Assembly (NCBI GenBank): GCA_003175865.1
Contig: PSRF01000250.1
Location: forward strand, 1-5,059
DNA: 5,059 nucleotides
Direction of reading: 5' to 3'
Origin: Blastocatellia bacterium
GTDB taxonomy: Bacteria > Acidobacteriota > Blastocatellia > Pyrinomonadales > Pyrinomonadaceae
Shown: positions 1-5,059 of the stretch, piece after piece
How the letters are laid out: each line of letters begins with the position of its first letter
How positions within the stretch are numbered: position 1 is the first letter of the stretch
Made by a program: the position numbers and the translations under genes
The notes under the pieces: model-generated
Seen by the model: only the letters and a program-made list of their open reading frames with translations
What the model was told of the DNA's origin: nothing
The model's database searches: none

Positions 1-615
1 TGGTATCCCGGGCAGGACGATGGCAGTGTCATCGCAGATGTACTCTTCGGCAACGTCAATCCTTCCGGCAAACTACCGATAACTTTTCCGCGCGCGCGTC
101 AGGAGGTGGCGGTCGCAACTGCCGAACAGTATCCAGGGGTCAACGGAATTGGGCGCTATTCAGAAGGCGTGTTTGTTGGTTACCGGCACTTCGATAAGAA
201 GAATATCGCTCCTCAGTTTCCTTTTGGTCATGGCCTTTCCTTCACAACTTTCGACTACAGCAACATCAAATTGAGTCAGAACAAGATCAAAGCAGGCGAG
301 TCGCTTACCGTGGAGTTACAGCTGAAGAATACTGGTCGTCGAGACGGCGCCGAGGTGGTCCAGCTTTATGTTCAAGACGTCCAAGCATCAGTCGAAAGGC
401 CGGTCAAGGAGCTAAAGGCCTTCGAAAAAGTAATGCTGAAACCGGGACAGACAAAAATGGTGCGAATGCAATTGAATGAACGGTCATTCGCCTTCTACGA
501 TCCTGTGCAGAAGAAGTGGGTAGTTGAACCGGGAGAGTTCAAAATATTGATCGGAAGTTCGTCGCGAGATATCAGACTTAGCGCCGCGTTAGAAGTTGCC
601 CCTGTCACTGCATAG
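1..615 (+). CDS. GH3 family beta-glucosidase, C-terminal part (5' end outside the window)
   Basis: This is the last 204 codons of a glycoside hydrolase family 3 enzyme; the frame is open from base 1 and stops at TAG 613-615. GH3 enzymes release terminal beta-linked sugars (beta-glucosidase, beta-xylosidase) from oligosaccharides, usually in the periplasm or outside the cell. The fragment opens with the conserved WYPGQ motif, then IADVLFG, NPSGKLPITFP (about residues 20-30), GYRHFD (about 60-65) and FPFGHGLS (about 73-80). All of these belong to the end of the second alpha/beta domain. From about residue 95 to 195 comes the fibronectin-III-like domain typical of BglX-type enzymes, with NTG, GAEVVQLYV, RPVKELKAF, LKPGQ and EPGEF. 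The N-terminal TIM barrel with the nucleophile and the signal peptide lie upstream, so substrate cannot be decided. The C-terminus is complete and not degraded. Family assignment is very secure; beta-glucosidase versus beta-xylosidase is open. Confidence 0.95.
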   Translation, partial: WYPGQDDGSVIADVLFGNVNPSGKLPITFPRARQEVAVATAEQYPGVNGIGRYSEGVFVGYRHFDKKNIAPQFPFGHGLSFTTFDYSNIKLSQNKIKAGESLTVELQLKNTGRRDGAEVVQLYVQDVQASVERPVKELKAFEKVMLKPGQTKMVRMQLNERSFAFYDPVQKKWVVEPGEFKILIGSSSRDIRLSAALEVAPVTA

Positions 616-728
616 GCTGGACTGTTGGAGCGTTGAATTGAGTGTCAGCTGCTTTTTCTGCGATCTGTACACAACATCTACTGCGTGGACGGAACCACTG
701 AACGATAACTCACCTCGGAGAGCAAACG
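616..728. other. Intergenic gap between GH3 gene and secreted-protein gene
   Basis: These 113 bases hold no open frame worth reporting. I see no GC-rich hairpin followed by a T-run that would act as an intrinsic terminator for the GH3 gene; the T5 run at 653-657 follows only the short palindrome CAGCTG. I find no convincing -35/-10 pair. A good ribosome binding site, GGAG at 717-720, lies 8 bases before the ATG at 729. Whether the downstream gene has its own promoter cannot be settled by eye. Confidence 0.6.
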
Positions 729-1391
729 ATGACCATTAGATTCGCCACGACTGTGATCGCTGTAATTACGATCATCGTTTTTTGCGCTTCGGGACGAGTT
801 TCATCAAGTCGAGCTCAGATGCAAACCACTGAAGATTCAAAGACACCGGTTAGCGGAATAGCTCAAATTGATGCGTACTGTAAGGAACTCGACAGCTTTA
901 GGAACAATAAACAGAATCGATCTCGGGTTTTTAGCAAGGTAATTCCGGAGAGCCAATCAGGTGAAACACTCAAGGGCAACTGGCGAGAATTCCAAAATGC
1001 AAAGGCACGAAAGGCAAATTTCAATTCCGATCGGCTATACGACGTGGGCGACGTATGGATGAAAGATGGAAACGCCGTAGTTGCTGAATTTGAGTTTGGA
1101 ACATCGGGTGATTGGTCTCAAGTTATGACCTATTACTTTCGCGATGACGGAACACTGGCAAAGATACGCAGTAACTTCGGAAAATTCATGGGCCATGTGA
1201 GAATCGTCAAAGACAGTTTCTATGACTCTAACGGAAAGCGATTACATACCCGCGTGCAGTGTTTTGATCTAAACGATAGGAACCGACGACAAAAATGTCC
1301 TGGCGACACGTCGCAGGCCGATGCTGAAGTCTACAAACGAGTTCAGAATCTCCCGTTGTACCGGGTATTAAAATCTCACTCACCTAAATGA
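729..1391 (+). CDS. Secreted protein of unknown function (220 aa)
   Basis: I do not recognise this protein. It begins with a charged MTIR, a hydrophobic run at about residues 6-20 (TTVIAVITIIVFCA) and a polar stretch with SRAQ at 27-30, which together look like a Sec signal peptide cleaved near residue 29. C19 has no good lipobox before it (VF precede it), so a lipoprotein is unlikely. The mature part is polar and mixed in charge, with a likely beta-rich core: DVWMKDGNAVVAEFEF (108-123), MTYYFRDDGTLAKI (133-146) and VRIVKDSFYDSNGK (157-170). The alternating pattern and the repeated aspartate-glycine or asparagine-glycine turns suggest an antiparallel sheet. Cysteines at 51, 178 and 190 remain after cleavage, so C178-C190 could form a disulphide in the periplasm. 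The start is supported by GGAG at 717-720, 8 bases upstream. No catalytic motif is visible. It is probably a single gene separate from both neighbours. That it is a real gene is fairly sure; its function is unknown. Confidence 0.8.
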   Translation: MTIRFATTVIAVITIIVFCASGRVSSSRAQMQTTEDSKTPVSGIAQIDAYCKELDSFRNNKQNRSRVFSKVIPESQSGETLKGNWREFQNAKARKANFNSDRLYDVGDVWMKDGNAVVAEFEFGTSGDWSQVMTYYFRDDGTLAKIRSNFGKFMGHVRIVKDSFYDSNGKRLHTRVQCFDLNDRNRRQKCPGDTSQADAEVYKRVQNLPLYRVLKSHSPK

Positions 1392-1501
1392 CAGATCTCA
1401 AATCGTTAGAACGACACTGCCTCTCTCACAAGCAAAATACGACATCGAGGCGAATGCAGAAAAGTGAATCCTGGTCACGGCTCACACCGCTTGACGATTC
1501 T

Positions 1502-1514
1502 AGGGTGTCACCCT
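1502..1514. repeat. 13-base near-perfect palindrome AGGGTG-T-CACCCT
   Basis: Six-base arms are perfectly complementary around one central T. In DNA this is a plausible dimeric-regulator half-site pair. In RNA it would fold as AGGG/CCCT with a 5-base loop, extended by TCT/AGA across one bulge. No T-run follows, so it is not an intrinsic terminator. It lies about 80 bases before the transporter start codon. The role as an operator is inference only. Confidence 0.45.
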
Positions 1515-1528
1515 CAGACTCACTGCGC

Positions 1529-1539
1529 TTGAAATTCAA
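1529..1539. repeat. 11-base AT-rich palindrome TTGAA-A-TTCAA
   Basis: Five-base arms are symmetric around one A, about 55 bases before the start of the binding-protein gene. Its shape (AT-rich, odd-length dyad) is loosely reminiscent of iron-responsive operators, but it does not match the Fur consensus well enough to call one. Short AT-rich dyads of this size also arise by chance. Confidence 0.25.
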
Positions 1540-1544
1540 TTTGC

Positions 1545-1576
1545 CATTCGGTATCGGGAATCAAACTCGCCGAATG
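1545..1576 (+). repeat. Inverted repeat CATTCGG...CCGAATG just upstream of the transporter RBS
   Basis: Two 7-base arms (1545-1551 and 1570-1576) are perfectly complementary and separated by 18 bases, so RNA could form a stem with a large loop ending 8 bases before the weak AAAAGG ribosome binding sequence. There is no T-run after the stem on the plus strand, so it is not a classical terminator. It could be an mRNA leader stem or a spaced operator. Confidence 0.4.
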
Positions 1577-1583
1577 TATTAAT

Positions 1584-1589
1584 AAAAGG
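1584..1589 (+). promoter_or_regulatory. Weak, closely spaced RBS (AAAAGG) for the binding-protein gene
   Basis: AAAAGG ends only 3 bases before the ATG at 1593, shorter than the usual 5-9 base spacing. No other ATG, GTG or TTG lies in frame close by, and the encoded signal sequence starts properly at this ATG, so the start is kept despite the poor spacing. Low translation initiation or help from leader structure is possible. Confidence 0.45.
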
Positions 1590-1592
1590 TCG

Positions 1593-2480
1593 ATGAAGCG
1601 AATACCTATTTTTCTTTTCTTCTCTGTTGCTGTGCTCTCGGTGAGTTGTTCACGTTTTCACAACACGGCAAACAACACCACAGCGGCCCGATACGTTGTA
1701 ATCTCACCCATTTATAACGAAATCATTTGGGCGTTGGGCGCGCAAGAACAAGTGGTTGGAATAGATCTCTCAACTACATATCCACCTGACGTTAAAAAGG
1801 TGCAGACCGTCGGCTATCATCGTGCGTTGAGTGCTGAAGGAATTCTTTCGCTCCATCCCACAGCTGTAATTCACGATAACAACATTGGCCCTCCGCAAGT
1901 TGTGCAACAGCTTCAGCAGTTGAACATTCCGATGAAGACATTCAGTTCAAAGAACGATTCATTCGACGGAACGAAAGCCTTAATCCGCGAGGTGGGCAGT
2001 TATTTTCACAAAGAGGTGCGTGCTGAAGAGCTCTGCAAAACACTCGATTCTCAACGTGAGGCCTCGTTGGAAAAAGTTAAGCAGTACACAGATCACCCAC
2101 GTGTGGCGGTGATACATTACGGACGCGCCTCCAACGTTTACCTTGTCGTGGGCAAAGGTGGCGGTGGAGATGGCGGTGGTGTCAGTCAAATGATTGAGCT
2201 TGCCGGTGGACAGATGGCAGTTGAGAACAATGGAATGCAGCGCATGGAATCGCCTGAGATAATCGCGCAAGCGAATCCTGATGTCATTCTACTCACTGAT
2301 TTTGCTTATGATCGTCTGGGCGGTTCGATAGATCAGATCAAAGCACTGCCGGGCGTTGCGCCCTCAAATGCTGCGAGGAACAATCGTATCTATCGAATCG
2401 AAGAGAACGTGCTAAATTATTTCGGACCACGTTCCGGTGAGAACATCGCAAAAGTAGCAGCCATCATTCATCAAAAGTGA
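1593..2480 (+). CDS. hmuT: Haem-type ABC transporter substrate-binding lipoprotein (HmuT-like)
   Basis: This 295-residue protein should capture the ligand, probably haem, in the periplasm and hand it to the permease encoded next. MKR plus a hydrophobic run (5-17) leads to LSVSC with Cys19, a slightly imperfect lipobox (Ser at -3), suggesting a lipid-anchored protein. The mature part is a class III (TroA/FecB/BtuF fold) binding protein: ISPIYNEIIWALGA (37-50), VVGID (54-58), YPPDVKKV (63-70), VGYHRALSAEGILSLHP (73-89), NPDVIL (228-233), LPGVAPSNAARNNRIYRIE (252-270) and YFGPR (276-280). The GYxR plus LSAEGILSL block and the FGPR block are characteristic of HmuT; the tyrosine of GYxR (Tyr75 here) is the likely haem ligand. 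A glycine-rich loop, GKGGGGDGGG (187-196), precedes MIELAGG. Length is normal for the family. The stop overlaps the permease start by GTGA. A cobalamin or siderophore ligand is the main alternative. Confidence 0.87.
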   Translation: MKRIPIFLFFSVAVLSVSCSRFHNTANNTTAARYVVISPIYNEIIWALGAQEQVVGIDLSTTYPPDVKKVQTVGYHRALSAEGILSLHPTAVIHDNNIGPPQVVQQLQQLNIPMKTFSSKNDSFDGTKALIREVGSYFHKEVRAEELCKTLDSQREASLEKVKQYTDHPRVAVIHYGRASNVYLVVGKGGGGDGGGVSQMIELAGGQMAVENNGMQRMESPEIIAQANPDVILLTDFAYDRLGGSIDQIKALPGVAPSNAARNNRIYRIEENVLNYFGPRSGENIAKVAAIIHQK

Positions 2481-3511
2481 CAACCCAAGACGGTAGCCGG
2501 CGAGCACTCCTGTTAGTGTTAGCTTCGCTGACACTCTTAGTGTTAGTAGCATCACTGCGCTACGGCGCCATAGATTTCTCCTTTGCTGATATCAGCCACG
2601 CTCTCGGATCTCTTTTCCCGGGGCATCCTGAACGAACTCTTGATCAGCGGATCTTCCTTGAATTGCGTTTCTCACGCGCGATTCTTTGTTTGTTAGTCGG
2701 CGCAAGCCTGGGCGTCGGCGGGACCCTCATGCAAGCGCTGTTTCGAAATCCCATCGTGGAACCCGGACTGGTTGGCACATCAAGTGGCGCCGCATTCGGC
2801 TCCGCGTTTTTCTTTGTACTTGGGAGCGCGTTTCAAATCAGCCCCAGTTTATGGAGCTTACCGATAGCGGCTTGCGTTGGAGGAGTTGTCTCGACTTATC
2901 TCGTTTTTCTTCTCGCCCGGTCCAGAGAAGATGGACGCAGTTCAATAGTTATGTTGTTACTGACTGGCCTCGCCGTGAATGCGCTCTTCATGAGTGGGAT
3001 AGGATTTTTGTCCTACATCGCGCGTGATCCACAAGCGCGCTCGATCACATTTTGGAGCCTGGGAACTCTATCCGGTGCGAGTTGGAAAGCGGTTCAGATT
3101 GTGGGGATTTCAACCATTCTTGGATCGATCGTCGCACTACGCTATGCAAAACAACTCAACGCGTTGATGATTGGAGAAGAAGAAGCGACTTATCTGGGAG
3201 TTAACGTCAATCGTCTTAAGTGGATCATCCTTTCCGTTAACGTCGTCATTGTCGCAATTGCGACCGCCTTCACTGGCGTCATCAGTTTTGTCGGGCTTGT
3301 GGTGCCACACATTCTGCGCATGACTGGTGGAGCTGATAATCGCTTTCTGATCATTGGCAGTGCTCTCATGGGTGCGACCCTACTCACTTCGGCAGATTTG
3401 GTCGCACGAATTTGTGTGCGACCTGCCGAACTTCCTATTGGCATCGTCACCTCTGTAGTAGGTGTCCCGGTATTCATTTTCCTACTCCGTCGCCGGCAGT
3501 ACGTCTATTGA
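2477..3511 (+). CDS. hmuU: FecCD-family ABC transporter permease (HmuU-like)
   Basis: This 344-residue inner-membrane protein forms the homodimeric translocation channel of the importer. It is very hydrophobic, with about ten membrane segments expected for the family, starting with LLLVLASLTLLVLVASL (about 11-27). Diagnostic blocks are LRFSRAILCLLVGASLGVGG, LMQALFRNPIVEPGLVGTSSG (about 85-105), GVISFVGLVVPHILRM (about 267-282, including the cytoplasmic region that contacts the ATPase) and PAELPIGIVTSVVGVPVF near the C-terminus, ending in a basic LRRRQYVY tail. The length is full for FecCD permeases. The start is a GTG inside the GTGA overlap with the preceding stop, with no clear ribosome binding site of its own, so translation is probably coupled to the binding protein. 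The family covers haem, cobalamin and ferric siderophores; the haem assignment comes from its two neighbours. Confidence 0.9.
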   Translation: MTTQDGSRRALLLVLASLTLLVLVASLRYGAIDFSFADISHALGSLFPGHPERTLDQRIFLELRFSRAILCLLVGASLGVGGTLMQALFRNPIVEPGLVGTSSGAAFGSAFFFVLGSAFQISPSLWSLPIAACVGGVVSTYLVFLLARSREDGRSSIVMLLLTGLAVNALFMSGIGFLSYIARDPQARSITFWSLGTLSGASWKAVQIVGISTILGSIVALRYAKQLNALMIGEEEATYLGVNVNRLKWIILSVNVVIVAIATAFTGVISFVGLVVPHILRMTGGADNRFLIIGSALMGATLLTSADLVARICVRPAELPIGIVTSVVGVPVFIFLLRRRQYVY

Positions 3512-3518
3512 TTCTTCG

Positions 3519-4307
3519 ATGCTTACAGCTAGCAACATCACGTTCTCAGTCGGTAATAAGTCGCTCATTTCTGACATCTCTTTATCACTAGCGCCGGCCA
3601 AACTTCATCTAATCATCGGACCAAACGGGGCGGGGAAATCCACTCTTGTCAAAGTTCTTGCTCGTTTGCTTCGACCTCAGCTTGGTAGTGTGGAGTACGA
3701 CGGAGTGAACGTTGGTAAAACCAGCGAGTTGGAGCTTGCGAAGTGTCGCGCCGTACTTTCGCAAGCGATCGAAGTAGCTTTTCCATTGTCGGTGCGTGAA
3801 GTTGTCATGATGGGCCGTTATCCTCATTTTGGCGGCCGGCCAGGGACGACTGATGAAAAGATAGTTGACGAAGTAATGCAACACTTCGATGTTACGGAAT
3901 TCAGTGATCGCAATTATCAGACATTGAGTGGTGGCGAGCGTCAGCGCGTCAACTTCGCACGCGTCCTTTCTCAGTTGTGGTACGACGCTTCGACGAGTAC
4001 GTCATCGGGCCGTTATCTATTCCTTGATGAGCCACTCACTTTTCTCGACATTCGTCATCAGATCGACTTCCTAAAAAAGATCCGAACCTTCACAGATTCG
4101 CCAAGTGTCGTGACAGTTGGGGTGGTACATGATCTCAATCTCGCTGCGCGATTTGCCGATCAAATCGTATTGCTAAATCATGGACGTATAGTCGCCAACG
4201 GAGCGCCGTCAGCCGTCCTCACCTCTGAACGAATCCAAGATGTGTTCGAGGTGACTCCAACGTTCGTTTCAACTGAGCATTCAGGAATGCAGTTGATTTT
4301 CAATTAA
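3519..4307 (+). CDS. hmuV: Haem-type ABC transporter ATP-binding protein (HmuV-like)
   Basis: This 262-residue ATPase powers the importer as a cytoplasmic homodimer. The nucleotide-binding motifs are all present: Walker A GPNGAGKST (34-42), Q-loop Gln82 in LSQ, signature LSGGE (136-140), Walker B YLFLDE (166-171), a D-loop region PLTFLD (172-177) and H-loop His204 in VVHDLNLAA. FPLSVREVVMMGRYPH (88-103) is the typical FecE/BtuD/HmuV segment. After the signature comes ARVLSQLW and a linker of some 13 residues before Walker B; this longer spacing with an R-V-L-x-Q-L-W stretch is a mark of HmuV. I chose ATG 3519, seven bases after the permease stop, because the fold starts at once there (LTASNITFSV). 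A GTG at 3462 would add 19 unrelated residues and overlap the permease by 50 bases. No strong ribosome binding site is visible. The last 8 bases overlap the convergent gene. Confidence 0.92.
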   Translation: MLTASNITFSVGNKSLISDISLSLAPAKLHLIIGPNGAGKSTLVKVLARLLRPQLGSVEYDGVNVGKTSELELAKCRAVLSQAIEVAFPLSVREVVMMGRYPHFGGRPGTTDEKIVDEVMQHFDVTEFSDRNYQTLSGGERQRVNFARVLSQLWYDASTSTSSGRYLFLDEPLTFLDIRHQIDFLKKIRTFTDSPSVVTVGVVHDLNLAARFADQIVLLNHGRIVANGAPSAVLTSERIQDVFEVTPTFVSTEHSGMQLIFN

Positions 4308-4599
4308 CGAACTTAGAGTGATCGACCGTTCTCGCCTTGCGAACCTTACTCCAATACCACCATTGCCTTTGCTCAATTGGTAGATACGGATCTTTCGCCT
4401 GTGCGACCGCCGCAACAAACACATCGAAACAGCAAAGATCGATGCGTTTTCCCTTTAATCGACAAAGTTGCTGGTACATTCGTTGAGGACTTCGCTTGCG
4501 AAGCTGCGCCACAGTGTTTATTCCCAGCAACCCAAAATCTTCCAGCATCGCTGGACCAATTGACACCAGGTCTTTTAATTGGCGTTCTTCCGTTTGCAT
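4300..4599 (-). CDS. Cdd1-like helix-hairpin-helix protein ('pathogenicity locus' family)
   Basis: This small 99-residue protein opens with LKDLVSIGPAMLEDFGLLGINTVAQLRKRSP (about 8-38), a helix-hairpin-helix-like DNA-binding motif in which IGPAM corresponds to the GIGP turn. It continues with MYQQLCRLKGKRIDLCCFDVFVAAV (41-65) and a tryptophan-rich end, QWWYWSKVRKAR (79-90). This order (HHH, Y-x-x-L-C, D-x-C-x-x-D-V-F, WW) is what I know from the Cdd1 family (Pfam PF11731 by memory), whose molecular role is poorly understood despite its 'pathogenicity locus' name; DNA binding is the usual inference. The start at ATG 4597-4599 is favoured over an in-frame ATG at 4641 because AGGAG (4607-4611) precedes it at normal spacing and the longer form would add a basic 14-residue tail read over the neighbour's stop. 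The upstream VOC gene ends 10 bases before it, so the two form an operon. The 3' end overlaps the ATPase gene by 8 bases. Confidence 0.83.
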   Translation of the reverse strand: MQTEERQLKDLVSIGPAMLEDFGLLGINTVAQLRKRSPQRMYQQLCRLKGKRIDLCCFDVFVAAVAQAKDPYLPIEQRQWWYWSKVRKARTVDHSKFVN

Positions 4600-4606
4600 G
4601 GGCGTT

Positions 4607-4611
4607 CTCCT
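4607..4611 (-). promoter_or_regulatory. RBS AGGAG of the Cdd1-like gene, overlapping the VOC stop codon
   Basis: Read on the minus strand, AGGAG ends 7 bases before the ATG at 4599. Its first two bases are part of the upstream gene's TAG stop (4610-4612). The site decides the start of the Cdd1-like gene and suggests translational coupling, since ribosomes finishing the VOC gene terminate directly on this sequence. Confidence 0.8.
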
Positions 4612-5008
4612 ATTGGTTCGTTTGATCCGACAATTGCGCAAAGATCACGTAGTGGCCGCCTGGTTCCTTTGCGACGATCTCTTTTGCGCCGTAGGGCGTG
4701 TCATGGATGTCCAGCACGATCTCCGTCTGTCTTAATGCGTTTCTAATCGCATGGATGTCTGGGACTTCCATGAAAATAAAGCTCGGTCCTTGCTCTGCTG
4801 CCTTTGATAGAGGACCAGCGTCTTTCATTCCCTCATAGGTCTGATACATAAGCTCCACAGTGCCGTTATCGATTGCGGCAAAGCCAATATGGTCGCCTTC
4901 AGGCACTTGAACAGTTGTTTTAAATCCGAAGCGTTCGGTCCAAAACTTCAAGCCGGGTTCGACATTTTCAACGTGCAGGATCGGTGTAGATTTATTGATC
5001 ATTTTCAT
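4610..5008 (-). CDS. VOC-superfamily (glyoxalase / bleomycin-resistance fold) protein
   Basis: This 132-residue cytoplasmic protein is the length of a single-chain, two-module VOC protein made of paired beta-alpha-beta-beta-beta units. The first module begins STPILHVENVEPGLKFWTERFGF (7-29), the usual strand, helix and F-W/Y-x-x-x-x-G-F start, followed by GFAAIDNGTVELMYQ (42-56). The second runs SFIFMEVPDIHAIRNAL (76-92), then TPYGAKEIVAKEPGGHYVIFAQ (104-125), where EPGGHYVIFAQ is the familiar C-terminal P-x-G-x-x-x-x-F-x-x end of the fold. The metal ligands are not clear enough to predict an enzyme: possible ligands are His12, Glu52, His86 and Glu115, and members include glyoxalase I, dioxygenases and drug-binding proteins. 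A substrate therefore cannot be named. AGGAG (5012-5016) lies 3 bases before ATG 5008 and 9 before a second ATG at 5002, so the protein may begin at residue 3. It is followed after 10 bases by the Cdd1-like gene. Confidence 0.88.
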   Translation of the reverse strand: MKMINKSTPILHVENVEPGLKFWTERFGFKTTVQVPEGDHIGFAAIDNGTVELMYQTYEGMKDAGPLSKAAEQGPSFIFMEVPDIHAIRNALRQTEIVLDIHDTPYGAKEIVAKEPGGHYVIFAQLSDQTNQ

Positions 5009-5011
5009 CTT

Positions 5012-5016
5012 CTCCT
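5012..5016 (-). promoter_or_regulatory. RBS AGGAG of the VOC gene, serving two possible ATGs
   Basis: On the minus strand, AGGAG is followed by AAG and then ATG AAA ATG. Spacing is 3 bases to the first ATG (5008) and 9 to the second (5002). The second is the more usual distance, so the true protein may lack the first two residues. The remaining bases to 5059 would hold the promoter, but I see no convincing -35/-10 pair in the 43 bases available. Confidence 0.6.
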
Positions 5017-5059
5017 CGCTGGAATGCGCTATCCAGATGGCCGTAAAGCCAAGAGCACT

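Larger units (their letters stand above)
1392..1592. other. Leader / intergenic region ahead of the haem-type ABC operon
   Basis: This is a 201-base stretch between the secreted-protein gene and the transporter operon. It contains three inverted repeats (1502-1514, 1529-1539, 1545-1576) within 75 bases. A TTGACG at 1491-1496 resembles a -35 element, but no matching -10 is found 16-18 bases on. I looked for the cobalamin riboswitch core and B12 box, expected if the operon carried vitamin B12, and did not find them; nor is there a good Fur box. The region probably contains the operon's promoter and an operator or a structured 5' leader, but the exact sites cannot be named. Confidence 0.5.

Noticed and set aside
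1491..1519. Sigma-70 promoter with TTGACG as -35
   Set aside because: The -35 match is good, but the bases 16-18 positions downstream show no resemblance to TATAAT.
1388..1582. A 64-codon open frame starting by ATGA overlap with the end of the secreted-protein gene
   Set aside because: It has no ribosome binding site, its sequence is low in hydrophobic residues with no recognisable motif, and it runs through all three inverted repeats. It looks like non-coding leader DNA read by chance, though the stop/start overlap keeps a small doubt.
1392..1592. Cobalamin riboswitch ahead of a BtuF-like gene
   Set aside because: Neither the B12 box nor the conserved core sequences could be found, and the transporter's motifs fit haem better.
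1545..1592. Intrinsic terminator formed by the CATTCGG/CCGAATG stem
   Set aside because: The 18-base loop is large and no T-run follows on the plus strand; the minus-strand reading also lacks a T-run after the stem.
1980..2270. Minus-strand open frame opposite the binding-protein gene
   Set aside because: It is a shadow of a well-supported gene; no start signal or family features.
3190..3477. Minus-strand open frame opposite the permease gene
   Set aside because: Threonine/arginine-rich sequence made by antisense reading of hydrophobic codons; no ribosome binding site or motif.
4377..4735. Plus-strand open frames opposite the Cdd1-like and VOC genes
   Set aside because: Antisense shadows of two genes that have clear ribosome binding sites and family motifs on the minus strand.

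Overview
The window looks like bacterial chromosome of roughly balanced base composition with densely packed genes. It carries no RNA gene, mobile element, CRISPR array or integration signature that I can see. The organism cannot be named with certainty. Gram-negative features (a periplasmic-type haem-binding lipoprotein and a GH3 glucosidase), several ABC-transporter motifs that I associate with Bacteroidota-type haem systems, and an orphan secreted protein of a style common in Acidobacteriota point to an environmental Acidobacteriota-like or Bacteroidota-like bacterium. This is inference, held at low confidence.

Layout. Bases 1-615 are the 3' end of a GH3 beta-glucosidase-type gene, comprising the end of the C-terminal sugar-binding domain plus the fibronectin-III-like tail. 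After a 113-base gap comes a secreted protein of unknown function (729-1391). A 201-base non-coding stretch (1392-1592) follows, with three inverted repeats and no convincing gene. It leads into a compact three-gene ABC importer operon: lipoprotein binding protein (1593-2480), FecCD-type permease (2477-3511, GTGA overlap) and ATPase (3519-4307). On the opposite strand, a two-gene unit reads leftward from the right edge: a VOC/glyoxalase-fold protein (4610-5008), then a small helix-hairpin-helix protein of the Cdd1 'pathogenicity locus' family (4300-4599). The Cdd1-like gene and the ATPase gene converge and overlap by 8 bases.

How the genes work together. The three ABC genes make a complete inner-membrane importer: a periplasmic or membrane-anchored binding protein, a homodimeric permease and a homodimeric ATPase. 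Motifs in the binding protein (GYxR followed by LSAEGILSL, and FGPR near the C-terminus) and in the ATPase (RVLSQLW after the signature, with a long linker to Walker B) fit the HmuTUV haem group better than BtuFCD or siderophore systems. No outer-membrane receptor, haem-degrading protein or TonB gene lies in the window. The VOC/Cdd1 pair appears translationally coupled and unrelated to the transporter.

Nothing here amounts to a clearly new biological system. The best leads are the structured leader before the transporter, the glycine-rich loop and His/Tyr pairs of the binding protein, the VOC-Cdd1 coupling, and the uncharacterised secreted protein.
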